A stretch of DNA of 47,827 nt from an uncultured Blautia sp. Lineage in GTDB: Bacteria > Bacillota > Clostridia > Lachnospirales > Lachnospiraceae. A program made the translations under genes and the position numbers. The stretch's first letter is position 1, and each line of letters opens with the position of its first letter. A model generated the notes under the pieces. The model was not told the DNA's origin. It saw nothing but the letters and a program-made list of their open reading frames with translations, and ran no database searches. The DNA lies in NCBI GenBank assembly GCA_934424575.1, contig CAKRXU010000019.1, positions 1-47,827 on the forward strand. Direction: 5' to 3'. This document shows, one piece after another, positions 24,476 through 32,934 of this stretch.

Positions 24476-26548
24476 ATGGCGAAATATCTGGTGATAGTAG
24501 AGTCACCTGCAAAAGTAAAAACCATTAAAAAATTTCTTGGAAGTAATTATGATGTACAGGCATCAAACGGACATGTGAGAGATTTCCCGAAGAGTCAGTT
24601 CGGAATCGATGTGGATAACGATTTTGAGCCGAAATATATTACGATCCGTGGGAAAGGAGAGCTCCTTGCGGGACTTCGTAAGGCTGCAAAAAAAGCAGAC
24701 AAGATCTATCTCGCAACTGACCCTGACCGTGAAGGAGAGGCGATTTCCTGGCATCTGATGCAGGCGTTGAAGGAAGATCCGGCCAAGATGCGCAGGATTT
24801 CTTTCAATGAGATCACCAAGACGGCCGTGAAGAATTCTATCAAGCAGCCAAGAGATCTGGATATGAACCTGGTAGATGCACAGCAGGCGAGAAGAATGCT
24901 GGACAGAATGGTAGGATATACCATCAGCCCGCTTCTCTGGGTCAAAGTCAAGAGAGGCTTAAGTGCAGGTCGTGTGCAGTCTGTGGCACTGCGTATCATC
25001 TGTGACCGTGAAGATGAGATCAATGCATTTATCCCGGAAGAATACTGGAGCCTGGATGGAGAATTCCGCATCAAAGGCGAGAAGAAACCGCTCAAGGCAA
25101 AATTCTACGGCACAGACAAGAAGATGCCGATCCACAATAAGAAAGAAATGGAAGAACTTCTTGCGAAACTGGAAAATGCAGAGTATGAGATCACAGAAGT
25201 CAAGAAGGGTGAGCGTATCAAGAATGCTCCGCTTCCTTTTACCACCAGTACTTTGCAGCAGGAAGCATCCAAGACACTCAATTTTTCCACACAGAAAACA
25301 ATGCGTCTGGCACAGCAGTTATACGAGGGTGTTGACATCAAGGGAAGCGGCACGGTAGGTATCATCACTTATCTGCGTACCGATTCCACCCGAATCTCTC
25401 AGGAGGCAGATGCAGCCGCAAGAGAATACATCGGACAGCAGTACGGGGAGGAATATGTATCTGTAACAGAGAAATCTGTCAAGAAAGAGCAGAAGATCCA
25501 GGATGCGCATGAGGCAATCCGACCGACCGATATCACCAGACTGCCGGCGATGATCAAGGAATCTCTTTCCAGAGACCAGTTCCGTCTGTATCAGCTGATC
25601 TGGAAACGTTTTACTGCCAGCAGAATGGCGGCAGCCAGATATGAGACAACTTCTGTAAAGATCGGAGCAGGGGAATATACTTTCACCGTTGCGGCTTCCA
25701 AGGTAGTATTTGACGGTTTCTTATCCGTCTACACACAGGAAGAGGATAATCAGAAGGGAAATGTTTTAAGCCAGTCCCTGGAAAAAGGCATGAAGCTTAC
25801 TCTGGAAGAACTCAAACCGGAGCAGCACTTTACACAGCCGCCGGCACATTACACAGAAGCATCCCTTGTCAAAGCTCTGGAAGAACAGGGCATCGGACGA
25901 CCGAGTACTTATGCGCCTACGATCACAACGATCATCAGCAGACGCTACGTTTCCAAGGAGCAGAAGAACCTCTATGTGACAGAGCTTGGAGAGGTTGTCA
26001 ACAACATCATGAAGCAGGCATTCCCGAGTATCGTGGATGTGCGCTTTACGGCGATGATGGAAGGTCTTCTGGACTGTGTAGAAGCCGGAACTGTTCAGTG
26101 GAAGACGGTTGTCAGAAACTTCTACCCTGACCTCAAGAAAGACGTAGATGCAGCGGAGAAAGAACTGGAAAAAGTTGATATCCAGGATGAAGTCACAGAG
26201 GAAGTCTGTGATGTCTGCGGCAGAAACATGGTCATCAAGTACGGACCTCACGGAAGATTTCTTGCCTGTCCGGGATTCCCGGAGTGCAGAAACACCAAGC
26301 CTTATTACGAAAAGATTGGTGTTGCCTGCCCGAAATGCGGCAAGGATGTCGTCCTTAAGAAAACACAGAAGGGACGTAAGTATTACGGATGTATTGACAA
26401 TCCGGAATGTGATTTTATGTCCTGGCAGAAACCGTCAGACAAGAAGTGCCCTGTCTGCGGAAGCTACATGATCGAAAAAGGAAATAAGCTGGTCTGCAGT
26501 CAGGAAACCTGCGGTTATGTAGAGGCAAAAACAAAAGAAGAAGACTGA
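24476..26548 (+). CDS. topA: DNA topoisomerase I
   Basis: Type IA topoisomerase that relaxes negative supercoils. The 690-residue protein has the Toprim domain (VIVESPAKVKTIKKFL, TDPDREGEAISWH), the active-site Tyr299 (GIITYLRTDSTRIS), and three C-terminal zinc ribbons: CDVCGRNM...CPGFPEC, CPKCGKDV...CIDNPEC and CPVCGSYM...CSQETC (about 578-685). AGGAGAGG precedes the ATG. It completes the dprA-topA pair and ends just before a CodY-type palindrome and codY. Confidence 0.97.
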   Translation: MAKYLVIVESPAKVKTIKKFLGSNYDVQASNGHVRDFPKSQFGIDVDNDFEPKYITIRGKGELLAGLRKAAKKADKIYLATDPDREGEAISWHLMQALKEDPAKMRRISFNEITKTAVKNSIKQPRDLDMNLVDAQQARRMLDRMVGYTISPLLWVKVKRGLSAGRVQSVALRIICDREDEINAFIPEEYWSLDGEFRIKGEKKPLKAKFYGTDKKMPIHNKKEMEELLAKLENAEYEITEVKKGERIKNAPLPFTTSTLQQEASKTLNFSTQKTMRLAQQLYEGVDIKGSGTVGIITYLRTDSTRISQEADAAAREYIGQQYGEEYVSVTEKSVKKEQKIQDAHEAIRPTDITRLPAMIKESLSRDQFRLYQLIWKRFTASRMAAARYETTSVKIGAGEYTFTVAASKVVFDGFLSVYTQEEDNQKGNVLSQSLEKGMKLTLEELKPEQHFTQPPAHYTEASLVKALEEQGIGRPSTYAPTITTIISRRYVSKEQKNLYVTELGEVVNNIMKQAFPSIVDVRFTAMMEGLLDCVEAGTVQWKTVVRNFYPDLKKDVDAAEKELEKVDIQDEVTEEVCDVCGRNMVIKYGPHGRFLACPGFPECRNTKPYYEKIGVACPKCGKDVVLKKTQKGRKYYGCIDNPECDFMSWQKPSDKKCPVCGSYMIEKGNKLVCSQETCGYVEAKTKEED

Positions 26549-26555
26549 ATATAAG

Positions 26556-26570
26556 AATTTTCTGAAAATG
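26556..26570. promoter_or_regulatory. CodY box upstream of codY
   Basis: AATTTTCTGAAAATG matches 14 of 15 positions of the CodY consensus AATTTTCWGAAAATT. It lies 31 bases upstream of the codY -35, right after the topA stop. This suggests autoregulation of codY. Confidence 0.72.
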
Positions 26571-26601
26571 CAGATAAAATCGAAAAAAATATAAAAATAT
26601 C

Positions 26602-26630
26602 TTGCTTTTTCGTGGTGAAGCGTGTACTAT
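26602..26630 (+). promoter_or_regulatory. codY promoter
   Basis: TTGCTT (26602-26607), 17-base spacer, TACTAT (26625-26630), about 48 bases before the ATG at 26679. Confidence 0.65.
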
Positions 26631-26678
26631 TATCTTATAAAGATGGTTGCATCGAATAAATCATTGAAGGAGGCCAAG

Positions 26679-27464
26679 ATGAGCGTTCAGTTGTTAGATA
26701 AAACAAGAAAAATTAATAAACTTTTGCACAATAGCAGTTCCAGTAAGGTTGTGTTCAATGACATCTGTCAGGTTCTGATGGAGACTTTAAGTTCCAATAT
26801 CCTGGTACTGAGCAAGAAGGGCAAAGTCTTAGGCATCAGTTTATGCCCGGGTGTGAAGGAAATAACTGAACTGATTGAGGATAACGTTGGCGGACACGTA
26901 GATGAATTGTTGAACGAGCGTTTTTTGGGAGTTTTATCAACTAAGGAAAATGTGAATCTTCAGACTTTAGGGTTTGAGCACGTTGACAGCAGCTGCCAGG
27001 GTATCATCAATCCGATCGATATCGCCGGCGAACGTCTGGGAACAGTTTTTATGTATCGTGATAACAAGCCATACGATATCGAGGATATCATTGTCAGTGA
27101 ATACGGCACAACAGTAGTAGGACTGGAAATGATGCGTGCAGTACATGAAGAGAATGCAGAAGAGGACCGTAAGCAGCAGGTTGTCAAATCAGCCTTCAAC
27201 ACTCTGTCATTCTCCGAACTGGAAGCGATCATCCATATCTTTGATGAACTGGATGGCGAGGAGGGAATCCTGGTTGCGAGCAAGATTGCAGACCGTGTGG
27301 GAATCACCAGATCCGTGATCGTAAATGCGCTCCGCAAATTCGAGAGTGCAGGTGTTATCGAATCCCGTTCTTCCGGTATGAAGGGAACCTATATCAAGGT
27401 TCTCAATGAAGTGATCTTTGACGAACTCGATGAGATCAAAGCACAGAGAAACAAGAAAGCATGA
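26679..27464 (+). CDS. codY: GTP- and branched-chain amino acid-sensing global regulator CodY
   Basis: Dimeric repressor/activator of amino acid, peptide and carbon overflow genes in low-GC Gram-positives, active when Ile/Leu/Val and GTP are high. The 261-residue protein has the N-terminal GAF domain (about 1-155) and the winged helix ASKIADRVGITRSVIVNALR (about 205-225) with GVIESRSSGMKGTYIKV, which is nearly invariant in the family. I chose ATG 26679, preceded by GAAGGAGG; the upstream in-frame start at 26622 lies inside the -10 region. In many Firmicutes codY follows xerC-hslUV; here it follows topA directly. A strong CodY box lies upstream. Confidence 0.96.
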   Translation: MSVQLLDKTRKINKLLHNSSSSKVVFNDICQVLMETLSSNILVLSKKGKVLGISLCPGVKEITELIEDNVGGHVDELLNERFLGVLSTKENVNLQTLGFEHVDSSCQGIINPIDIAGERLGTVFMYRDNKPYDIEDIIVSEYGTTVVGLEMMRAVHEENAEEDRKQQVVKSAFNTLSFSELEAIIHIFDELDGEEGILVASKIADRVGITRSVIVNALRKFESAGVIESRSSGMKGTYIKVLNEVIFDELDEIKAQRNKKA

Positions 27465-27494
27465 TCAGCATCTGATCAGAAATAAAGACATAAG

Positions 27495-27540
27495 AAGCTC
27501 CTTTTCATCGGGCATATACCCGGTGGGAGGGAGCTTTTTT
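27495..27540 (+). terminator. codY terminator
   Basis: Stem AAGCTCC (27495-27501) with GGAGCTT (27530-27536), an inner CGGG/CCCG stem, and a T run. From here to 27681 the sequence is plain A/T-rich DNA in which I see no gene. Confidence 0.88.
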
Positions 27541-27681
27541 CTGTGCAGGATCGTGTAAAGATCCAGTTCCTGTATCTGTGTAAAAAATTACTGAAAAATA
27601 GTAAAATAAGAAAATTGAAGAAAATAAAAGAAAAAAAGAGATAATATTCAAAATTACAGTAATTAACAGTAATAGAAAGAG

Positions 27682-27710
27682 TTGCAGAAAATAACGGAAT
27701 TAAATAATAT
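27682..27710 (+). promoter_or_regulatory. groESL promoter
   Basis: TTGCAG (27682-27687), 17-base spacer, TAATAT (27705-27710); CIRCE begins 12 bases after the -10, as in other HrcA-controlled operons. Confidence 0.75.
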
Positions 27711-27721
27711 AAGGACAGTGA

Positions 27722-27748
27722 TTAGCACTCAAACGAAATGAGTGCTAG
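27722..27748. promoter_or_regulatory. CIRCE operator (HrcA)
   Basis: TTAGCACTC, nine-base spacer AAACGAAAT, GAGTGCTAG: the HrcA operator with one change in the last base (consensus GAGTGCTAA). It predicts heat-inducible, HrcA-repressed expression of groES-groEL. hrcA itself is not in the window. Confidence 0.95.
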
Positions 27749-27789
27749 TAATCGAAAAGCAAGGCAACAATAAAGGAGGAAAATAGATC

Positions 27790-28074
27790 ATGAAATTAGT
27801 ACCTTTAGGCGACAGAGTTGTATTAAAACAGTTAGAAGCAGAGGAAACAACAAAATCCGGTATCGTACTTCCGGGTCAGGCACAGGAGAAACCACAGCAG
27901 GCAGAAGTTATCGCTGTAGGCCCTGGCGGAGTTGTTGAAGGCAAAGAAGTCAAAATGGAAGTTGAAGTAGGAAACAAAGTTATCTACTCCAAATACGCAG
28001 GAACAGAAGTAAAACTTGACGGAGAAGAATACATCATCGTAAAACAGAATGATATTCTTGCAATCGTTGAATAA
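27790..28074 (+). CDS. groES: Co-chaperonin GroES
   Basis: 94-residue lid of the GroEL chamber. It has the full family length with PLGDRVVLKQLEAEETTKSG at the start, the mobile loop with IVLPGQAQ (about 25-33), and ends NDILAIVE. AAAGGAGG precedes the ATG. First gene of the CIRCE-controlled operon, 38 bases before groEL. Confidence 0.97.
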   Translation: MKLVPLGDRVVLKQLEAEETTKSGIVLPGQAQEKPQQAEVIAVGPGGVVEGKEVKMEVEVGNKVIYSKYAGTEVKLDGEEYIIVKQNDILAIVE

Positions 28075-28112
28075 TTATATTAAATCGACATTATTTCAGG
28101 AGGACAGTCATC

Positions 28113-29738
28113 ATGGCAAAAGAAATTAAATTCGGCTCAGAAGCAAGAGCCGCACTTGAAGCTGGTGTAAACAAACTTGCAGATACAGTAAGAGTAACAA
28201 TCGGACCAAAAGGAAGAAACGTAGTACTTGATAAACAGTTTGGTGCTCCGCTCATCACAAACGATGGTGTTACAATTGCAAAAGAGATCGAACTGGAAGA
28301 CGGATTCGAAAACATGGGCGCACAGCTCATCAAAGAAGTTGCATCCAAGACAAACGATGTAGCTGGTGATGGTACTACAACAGCAACTGTTCTTGCACAG
28401 GCAATGGTTCACGAAGGAATGAAGAACCTGGCAGCAGGCGCTAACCCGATCATCCTCAGAAAAGGAATGAAAAAAGCTACTGATACAGCAGTAGAAGCTA
28501 TCAAAGAAATGAGCCAGAAGATCAGCGGCAAAGCACAGATCGCAAACGTTGCTGCAATCTCCGCAAGTGATGAAGAAGTTGGCCAGCTCGTTGCAGACGC
28601 AATGGAAAAAGTTTCCAACGATGGTGTTATCACAGTAGAAGAATCCAAAACTATGCATACAGAACTTGACCTGGTAGAAGGTATGCAGTTTGACCGTGGA
28701 TACATTTCTGCATACATGTCCACAGACATGGAAAAAATGGAAGCAAATCTGGAAGATCCATACATCCTGATCACTGACAAGAAGATCAGCAACATTCAGG
28801 AGATCCTTCCATTACTGGAGCAGGTTGTTCAGGCAGGTGCCAAACTTCTCATCATCGCTGAGGATGTAGAGGGTGAAGCTCTGACAACTCTGATCGTAAA
28901 CAAATTAAGAGGAACCTTCCAGGTAGTAGCTGTCAAAGCTCCAGGATATGGTGACAGAAGAAAAGAAATGCTTCAGGATATCGCTATCCTGACAGGTGGA
29001 CAGGTAATCTCTGATGAACTTGGTCTGGACCTCAAAGAAGCTACCATGCAGCAGCTTGGACGTGCAAAATCTGTCAAAGTTGCAAAGGAAAACACAGTTA
29101 TTGTTGACGGACTTGGTGACAAGAAAGCAATCGAAGACCGTGTTGCACAGATCCGTGGACAGATTGAAGAGACAAAATCCGAATTCGATAAAGAAAAATT
29201 ACAGGAAAGACTTGCAAAACTGGCAGGCGGCGTAGCTGTTATCCGTGTTGGTGCTGCAACTGAAACTGAAATGAAAGAAGCAAAACTTCGTCTGGAAGAT
29301 GCTCTTGCAGCTACAAGAGCAGCAGTAGAAGAAGGAATCATCGCAGGTGGCGGATCTGCTTACATTCATGCTTCCAAGAAAGTTGCTGAACTGGTTGCAA
29401 CTTTGGAAGGTGATGAGAAGACAGGTGCAAATGTTATCCTCAAAGCTCTGGAAGCTCCGTTATTCCACATCTCTGCAAACGCAGGACTGGAAGGCTCTGT
29501 CATCATCAACAAAGTAAGAGAATCTGAGCCAGGAATCGGATTTGATGCTCTGAACGAGAGATACGTAGACATGGTAGGAGCAGGTATCCTTGACCCGGTT
29601 AAGGTTACAAGAAGTGCCCTTCAGAATGCTACAAGTGTTGCATCCACTCTGCTTACAACAGAATCCGTAGTTGCAACTATCAAAGAAGATACTCCGGCTA
29701 TGCCGGCAGGCGCACCAGGAATGGGCGGAATGATGTAA
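28113..29738 (+). CDS. groEL: Chaperonin GroEL
   Basis: 541-residue 60-kDa chaperonin: VTIGPKGRNVVLDKQFGAP and the ATPase motif DGTTTATVLAQ (about 87-97) at the N terminus, apical domain in the middle, the equatorial AAVEEGIIAGGGSAYIHA, and the C-terminal GGM-rich tail (GAPGMGGMM). AGGAGG precedes the ATG. Codon use is biased to common codons, as expected for a highly expressed gene. Only groEL in the window. Confidence 0.98.
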   Translation: MAKEIKFGSEARAALEAGVNKLADTVRVTIGPKGRNVVLDKQFGAPLITNDGVTIAKEIELEDGFENMGAQLIKEVASKTNDVAGDGTTTATVLAQAMVHEGMKNLAAGANPIILRKGMKKATDTAVEAIKEMSQKISGKAQIANVAAISASDEEVGQLVADAMEKVSNDGVITVEESKTMHTELDLVEGMQFDRGYISAYMSTDMEKMEANLEDPYILITDKKISNIQEILPLLEQVVQAGAKLLIIAEDVEGEALTTLIVNKLRGTFQVVAVKAPGYGDRRKEMLQDIAILTGGQVISDELGLDLKEATMQQLGRAKSVKVAKENTVIVDGLGDKKAIEDRVAQIRGQIEETKSEFDKEKLQERLAKLAGGVAVIRVGAATETEMKEAKLRLEDALAATRAAVEEGIIAGGGSAYIHASKKVAELVATLEGDEKTGANVILKALEAPLFHISANAGLEGSVIINKVRESEPGIGFDALNERYVDMVGAGILDPVKVTRSALQNATSVASTLLTTESVVATIKEDTPAMPAGAPGMGGMM

Positions 29739-29759
29739 TCCAAAAGTTTTCAAATATCA

Positions 29760-29789
29760 GGCCAGCGTCATAGACGCTGGTCTTTTTTT
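29760..29789 (+). terminator. groESL terminator
   Basis: Stem GGCCAGCGTC (29760-29769) with GACGCTGGTC (29773-29782), then seven T. Confidence 0.92.
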
Positions 29790-29829
29790 ATGATAAAATA
29801 GTAAAAAACATAATAAGGAGAAGGCAGAC

Positions 29830-30333
29830 ATGAGTGATTTATATTCTGAATTTCTGGTAAAGAAAGAGCCGACGTCCAAAGATGCCATAATGAAATATGG
29901 TCTGATCAGTCTGACAGTGCTTGCCGCTGCCGCAGGACTTCTGTTCAATTTCCTGTTTCTTCTGGCAGCAGTCGTGCTTGGAATCGCGTGTTATTTCATC
30001 GTGCCAAAGACAGACCTTGAATACGAGTATCTTTTTGTAAATGGGGAGATGGATATCGACATGGTCATGGCAAAATCTAAACGCAAAAAAGCCAAAACTG
30101 TGAGCATCAAGGAGGCTGACCTTGTAGCCCCTCTGGATTCACACCGCCTGGATTATTACAACAGCAACAGTAAGATGAAGACACTGGACTATTCTTCCGG
30201 AAATCCATCCCATAAGCGTTTTGCGATCATCACCAGGGACAAGGGCGAGAACTGCAAGATCATTATCGAACCGGATGAAACGATGCAGCAGGCTATCAAA
30301 AATTCAGCCCCGAGCAAAGTTTTTTTGGATTGA
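29830..30333 (+). CDS. Small membrane protein, DUF6106-like
   Basis: A 167-residue protein with an N-terminal polar segment, two adjacent membrane helices (about 25-40 and 42-60), and a cytoplasmic part of about 105 residues with TDLEYEYLFVNGEMDIDMV. This layout matches Lachnospiraceae proteins I recall as DUF6106; the label is tentative and function unknown. AAGGAGAAGG precedes the ATG. Its stop codon lies inside the -35 box of guaB. Confidence 0.78.
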   Translation: MSDLYSEFLVKKEPTSKDAIMKYGLISLTVLAAAAGLLFNFLFLLAAVVLGIACYFIVPKTDLEYEYLFVNGEMDIDMVMAKSKRKKAKTVSIKEADLVAPLDSHRLDYYNSNSKMKTLDYSSGNPSHKRFAIITRDKGENCKIIIEPDETMQQAIKNSAPSKVFLD

Positions 30334-30358
30334 CACTGTAAATTATTTTTGTTAAACT
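30330..30358 (+). promoter_or_regulatory. guaB promoter
   Basis: Perfect -35 TTGACA (30330-30335), 17-base spacer, TAAACT (30353-30358). The -35 overlaps the stop codon of the preceding gene. Confidence 0.85.
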
Positions 30359-30403
30359 ATGGAACAAATTCAAAATAACATAATATACAAGGGAGGAAAT
30401 GCA

Positions 30404-31858
30404 ATGGGTACTATCATTGGTGAAGGAATTACATTTGACGATGTCCTTTTAGTTCCGGCTTACTCAAAAGTAATTCCGAATCAGGTAGATGTCACAACGT
30501 ATTTAACAAAGAAGATCAAACTGAACATTCCTATGATGAGCGCAGGAATGGATACAGTTACTGAGCACAGGATGGCGATCGCCATGGCAAGACAGGGCGG
30601 TATCGGTATTATTCACAAGAATATGACCATCGAAGCACAGGCAGACGAGGTAGACAAGGTAAAACGTTCTGAGAACGGTGTTATCACAGATCCATTCTAT
30701 TTATCCGCTGACAATACCCTTGAAGATGCGAACAACCTGATGGCGAAATTCCGTATCTCCGGTGTTCCGATCACAGAGGGCAGAAAGCTGGTCGGTATCA
30801 TTACCAACCGTGACCTCAAATTCGAAACAGACTTTTCCAAGAAGATCGGAGAGTGCATGACGTCCGAGGGCCTGATCACAGCCAAGGAAGGGATCACTCT
30901 TGAAGAGGCAAAGAAGATCCTTGCCAAATCTCGTAAAGAAAAATTACCCATTGTAGACGATGACTTTAACTTAAAGGGTCTGATCACGATCAAGGATATC
31001 GAGAAACAGATCAAATATCCTCTTGCAGCCAAGGATGCACAGGGACGTCTTCTCTGCGGTGCAGCTGTTGGTATCACAGCCAATGTTCTTGCACGTGTGG
31101 AAGCACTTGTTAAAGCAAATGTAGACGTTATCGTTATCGACTCTGCACACGGACATTCTGAGAACATCCTCCGTGCAGTACGCCAGATCAAGGATGCATA
31201 TCCGGATCTTCAGGTCATCGCAGGAAACGTTGCCACAGGAGCTGCTACCAAGGCTCTGATTGAGGCTGGTGTAGATGCTGTCAAAGTTGGTATCGGACCT
31301 GGCTCCATCTGTACGACACGTGTCGTTGCAGGTATCGGTGTTCCGCAGATCACAGCTGTTATGGACTGCTATGAAGTGGCTAACCGCTATGGTATCCCGA
31401 TCATCGCAGATGGCGGAATCAAATACTCCGGAGATATCACCAAGGCGATCGCAGCAGGTGCCAATGTCTGCATGATGGGAAGTATCTTCGCAGGATGCGA
31501 CGAGAGCCCGGGAACCTTCGAACTGTACCAGGGACGTAAATACAAAGTATACCGTGGTATGGGATCTATCGCAGCTATGGAGAACGGCAGCAAGGATCGC
31601 TACTTCCAGCAGGATGCGAAGAAACTCGTTCCGGAAGGTGTAGAAGGACGTGTAGCATACAAGGGACACGTTGAGGACACTGTATTCCAGCTCATGGGCG
31701 GTCTTCGTTCCGGTATGGGATACTGTGGAGCAGAAACCATTGAGAAACTCAAGACAACCGGCAGATTCATCAAGATCTCCGCTGCATCCCTCAAGGAATC
31801 TCATCCACATGACATCCACATCACCAAGGAAGCTCCGAACTACAGCGTAGACGAATAA
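30404..31858 (+). CDS. guaB: IMP dehydrogenase
   Basis: Oxidises IMP to XMP with NAD, the committed step to GTP. The 484-residue protein has the (beta/alpha)8 barrel with two CBS domains inserted (about 90-210; PFYLSADNTLEDA, CMTSEGLITAKEG), the catalytic Cys303 (GPGSICTTR), the IMP-phosphate motif DGGIKYSGDI, the flap RGMGSIAAM, and the C-terminal HDIHITKEAPNYS. I chose ATG 30404, preceded by GGGAGG; an upstream in-frame ATG lies at 30359. Followed by the ZTP riboswitch unit, so purine genes are grouped. Confidence 0.97.
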   Translation: MGTIIGEGITFDDVLLVPAYSKVIPNQVDVTTYLTKKIKLNIPMMSAGMDTVTEHRMAIAMARQGGIGIIHKNMTIEAQADEVDKVKRSENGVITDPFYLSADNTLEDANNLMAKFRISGVPITEGRKLVGIITNRDLKFETDFSKKIGECMTSEGLITAKEGITLEEAKKILAKSRKEKLPIVDDDFNLKGLITIKDIEKQIKYPLAAKDAQGRLLCGAAVGITANVLARVEALVKANVDVIVIDSAHGHSENILRAVRQIKDAYPDLQVIAGNVATGAATKALIEAGVDAVKVGIGPGSICTTRVVAGIGVPQITAVMDCYEVANRYGIPIIADGGIKYSGDITKAIAAGANVCMMGSIFAGCDESPGTFELYQGRKYKVYRGMGSIAAMENGSKDRYFQQDAKKLVPEGVEGRVAYKGHVEDTVFQLMGGLRSGMGYCGAETIEKLKTTGRFIKISAASLKESHPHDIHITKEAPNYSVDE

Positions 31859-31900
31859 TTGTTTTGATTTTTATTCTTGCGAAACTGAATAAAGTAGTAT

Positions 31901-32052
31901 ATTATGTAATTGTTCGCAGGTAGTATCCCGCGAGGTGTTTTGCCATGAATATGGCAAAATCCCGAGACATACAGGGCAAAATGCTATCACCGTAGGTGAT
32001 TTGGAATGCATTTTGACCAAGTTACTGTGAACGAAGTGAACAGTAACATATT
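31901..32052. repeat. MITE-like hairpin element with terminal inverted repeats
   Basis: About 152 bp between guaB and the ZTP riboswitch, non-coding. Outer ends ATTATGTAATTGTTC (31901-31915) and GAACAGTAACATATT (32038-32052) form an imperfect inverted repeat (12 of 15). Inside are three hairpins: TTTTGCCAT/ATGGCAAAA (about 31939-31960), CAAAATGC/GCATTTTG with inner ATCACC/GGTGAT (about 31977-32015), and GTTACTGT/ACAGTAAC (32021-32047). The last resembles the hairpin at 9838-9864. No ORF and no recognised riboswitch. Together with the riboswitch it fills the 342-base gap after guaB. Confidence 0.5.
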
Positions 32053-32066
32053 ATGATATTATAACG

Positions 32067-32138
32067 ACTGCATGACTGGCGGAAGTAGGATCACCTACAG
32101 GGAGTGCAGTAAGTAACGTGCCGACCGCCTGGGCAGCC
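32067..32138 (+). promoter_or_regulatory. ZTP (pfl) riboswitch aptamer
   Basis: Matches the pfl motif: P1 ACTGCA (32067-32072) with TGCAGT (32105-32110), conserved TGACTGGCG (32073-32081), a GTAGG/CCTAC hairpin (32085-32098), GGGAG, a linker, and the conserved CCGCCTGGGC (32125-32134). The pseudoknot pairs GGCGG (32078-32082) with CCGCC (32125-32129). ZTP riboswitches sense ZMP/ZTP (AICAR nucleotides). Downstream genes convert ZMP to IMP, so the ligand is the substrate of the controlled enzymes. Confidence 0.93.
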
Positions 32139-32178
32139 TGTGTAAGCAACAGACTACCCAGGCGGTCAGTTTTATTTT
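32123..32178 (+). terminator. Riboswitch-controlled terminator
   Basis: Perfect 11-bp stem GACCGCCTGGG (32123-32133) with CCCAGGCGGTC (32157-32167), then AGTTTTATTTT. Its 5' arm contains the same CCGCC used by the aptamer pseudoknot, so ZTP binding should prevent termination (an ON switch). Confidence 0.92.
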
Positions 32179-32200
32179 ACAACACTAAAGGAGAATGATC

Positions 32201-32914
32201 ATGGAAAGAATTTCACTGGAAAATGAACTGAAAAGCAACTCTTATCCGGGAAGAGGAATCATCATTGGACGTTCCGCAGACGGAACCAAAGCAGTAACAG
32301 CTTATTTTATCATGGGAAGAAGTGAAAACAGCAGGAATCGAGTATTTGTCGAGGATGGAGAGGGAATCCGCACACAGGCATTTGATCCATCCAAACTGAC
32401 AGATCCGAGCCTGATCATCTATGCTCCGGTACGTGTACTGGGAAATAAGACGATTGTGACAAACGGCGATCAGACAGACACGATCTATGAAGGAATGGAC
32501 AAACAGCTCACCTTCGAACAGTCCTTAAGATCCCGCGAATTTGAGCCAGATGGACCGAACTATACACCAAGGATCTCCGGTGTCATGCACATCGAAAACG
32601 GCGAATACAGCTACGCAATGTCAATCCTCAAGAGCGACAACGGAAATCCGGATGCCTGCCTCCGTTACACTTACGCATATGAAAAAGCAATTCCAGGTGA
32701 GGGACGTTTCATCCACACTTACAAATGCGACGGAAATCCGCTCCCAAGCTTTGAAGGAGAACCGAAACTCGTAGATATTCCGGACGATATGGAAGCATTC
32801 ACAGAACTTCTCTGGAACAGCCTGAACGAAGACAACAAAGTTTCCCTGTTTGTACGCTACATCGACATCGCAACAGGAAACTATGAGACAAAGATCGTAA
32901 ACAAAAACAAGTAA
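32201..32914 (+). CDS. IMP cyclohydrolase, PurO-like stand-alone enzyme
   Basis: Closes the ring of FAICAR to give IMP, the last step of purine synthesis. The 237-residue protein has the PurO-type pattern (NSYPGRGIIIGRSADG, AYFIMGRSENSRNR, ENGEYSYAMSI, DNGNPDACLRYTY) rather than the N-terminal MGS-like domain of bifunctional PurH. AAAGGAG lies before ATG 32201; a close in-frame ATG at 32195 is less well spaced. It is the first gene after the ZTP riboswitch and is followed after 20 bases by the transformylase, so the two together replace bifunctional PurH. Confidence 0.9.
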   Translation: MERISLENELKSNSYPGRGIIIGRSADGTKAVTAYFIMGRSENSRNRVFVEDGEGIRTQAFDPSKLTDPSLIIYAPVRVLGNKTIVTNGDQTDTIYEGMDKQLTFEQSLRSREFEPDGPNYTPRISGVMHIENGEYSYAMSILKSDNGNPDACLRYTYAYEKAIPGEGRFIHTYKCDGNPLPSFEGEPKLVDIPDDMEAFTELLWNSLNEDNKVSLFVRYIDIATGNYETKIVNKNK

Positions 32915-32934
32915 GATACGGAGGATGAGATAAG

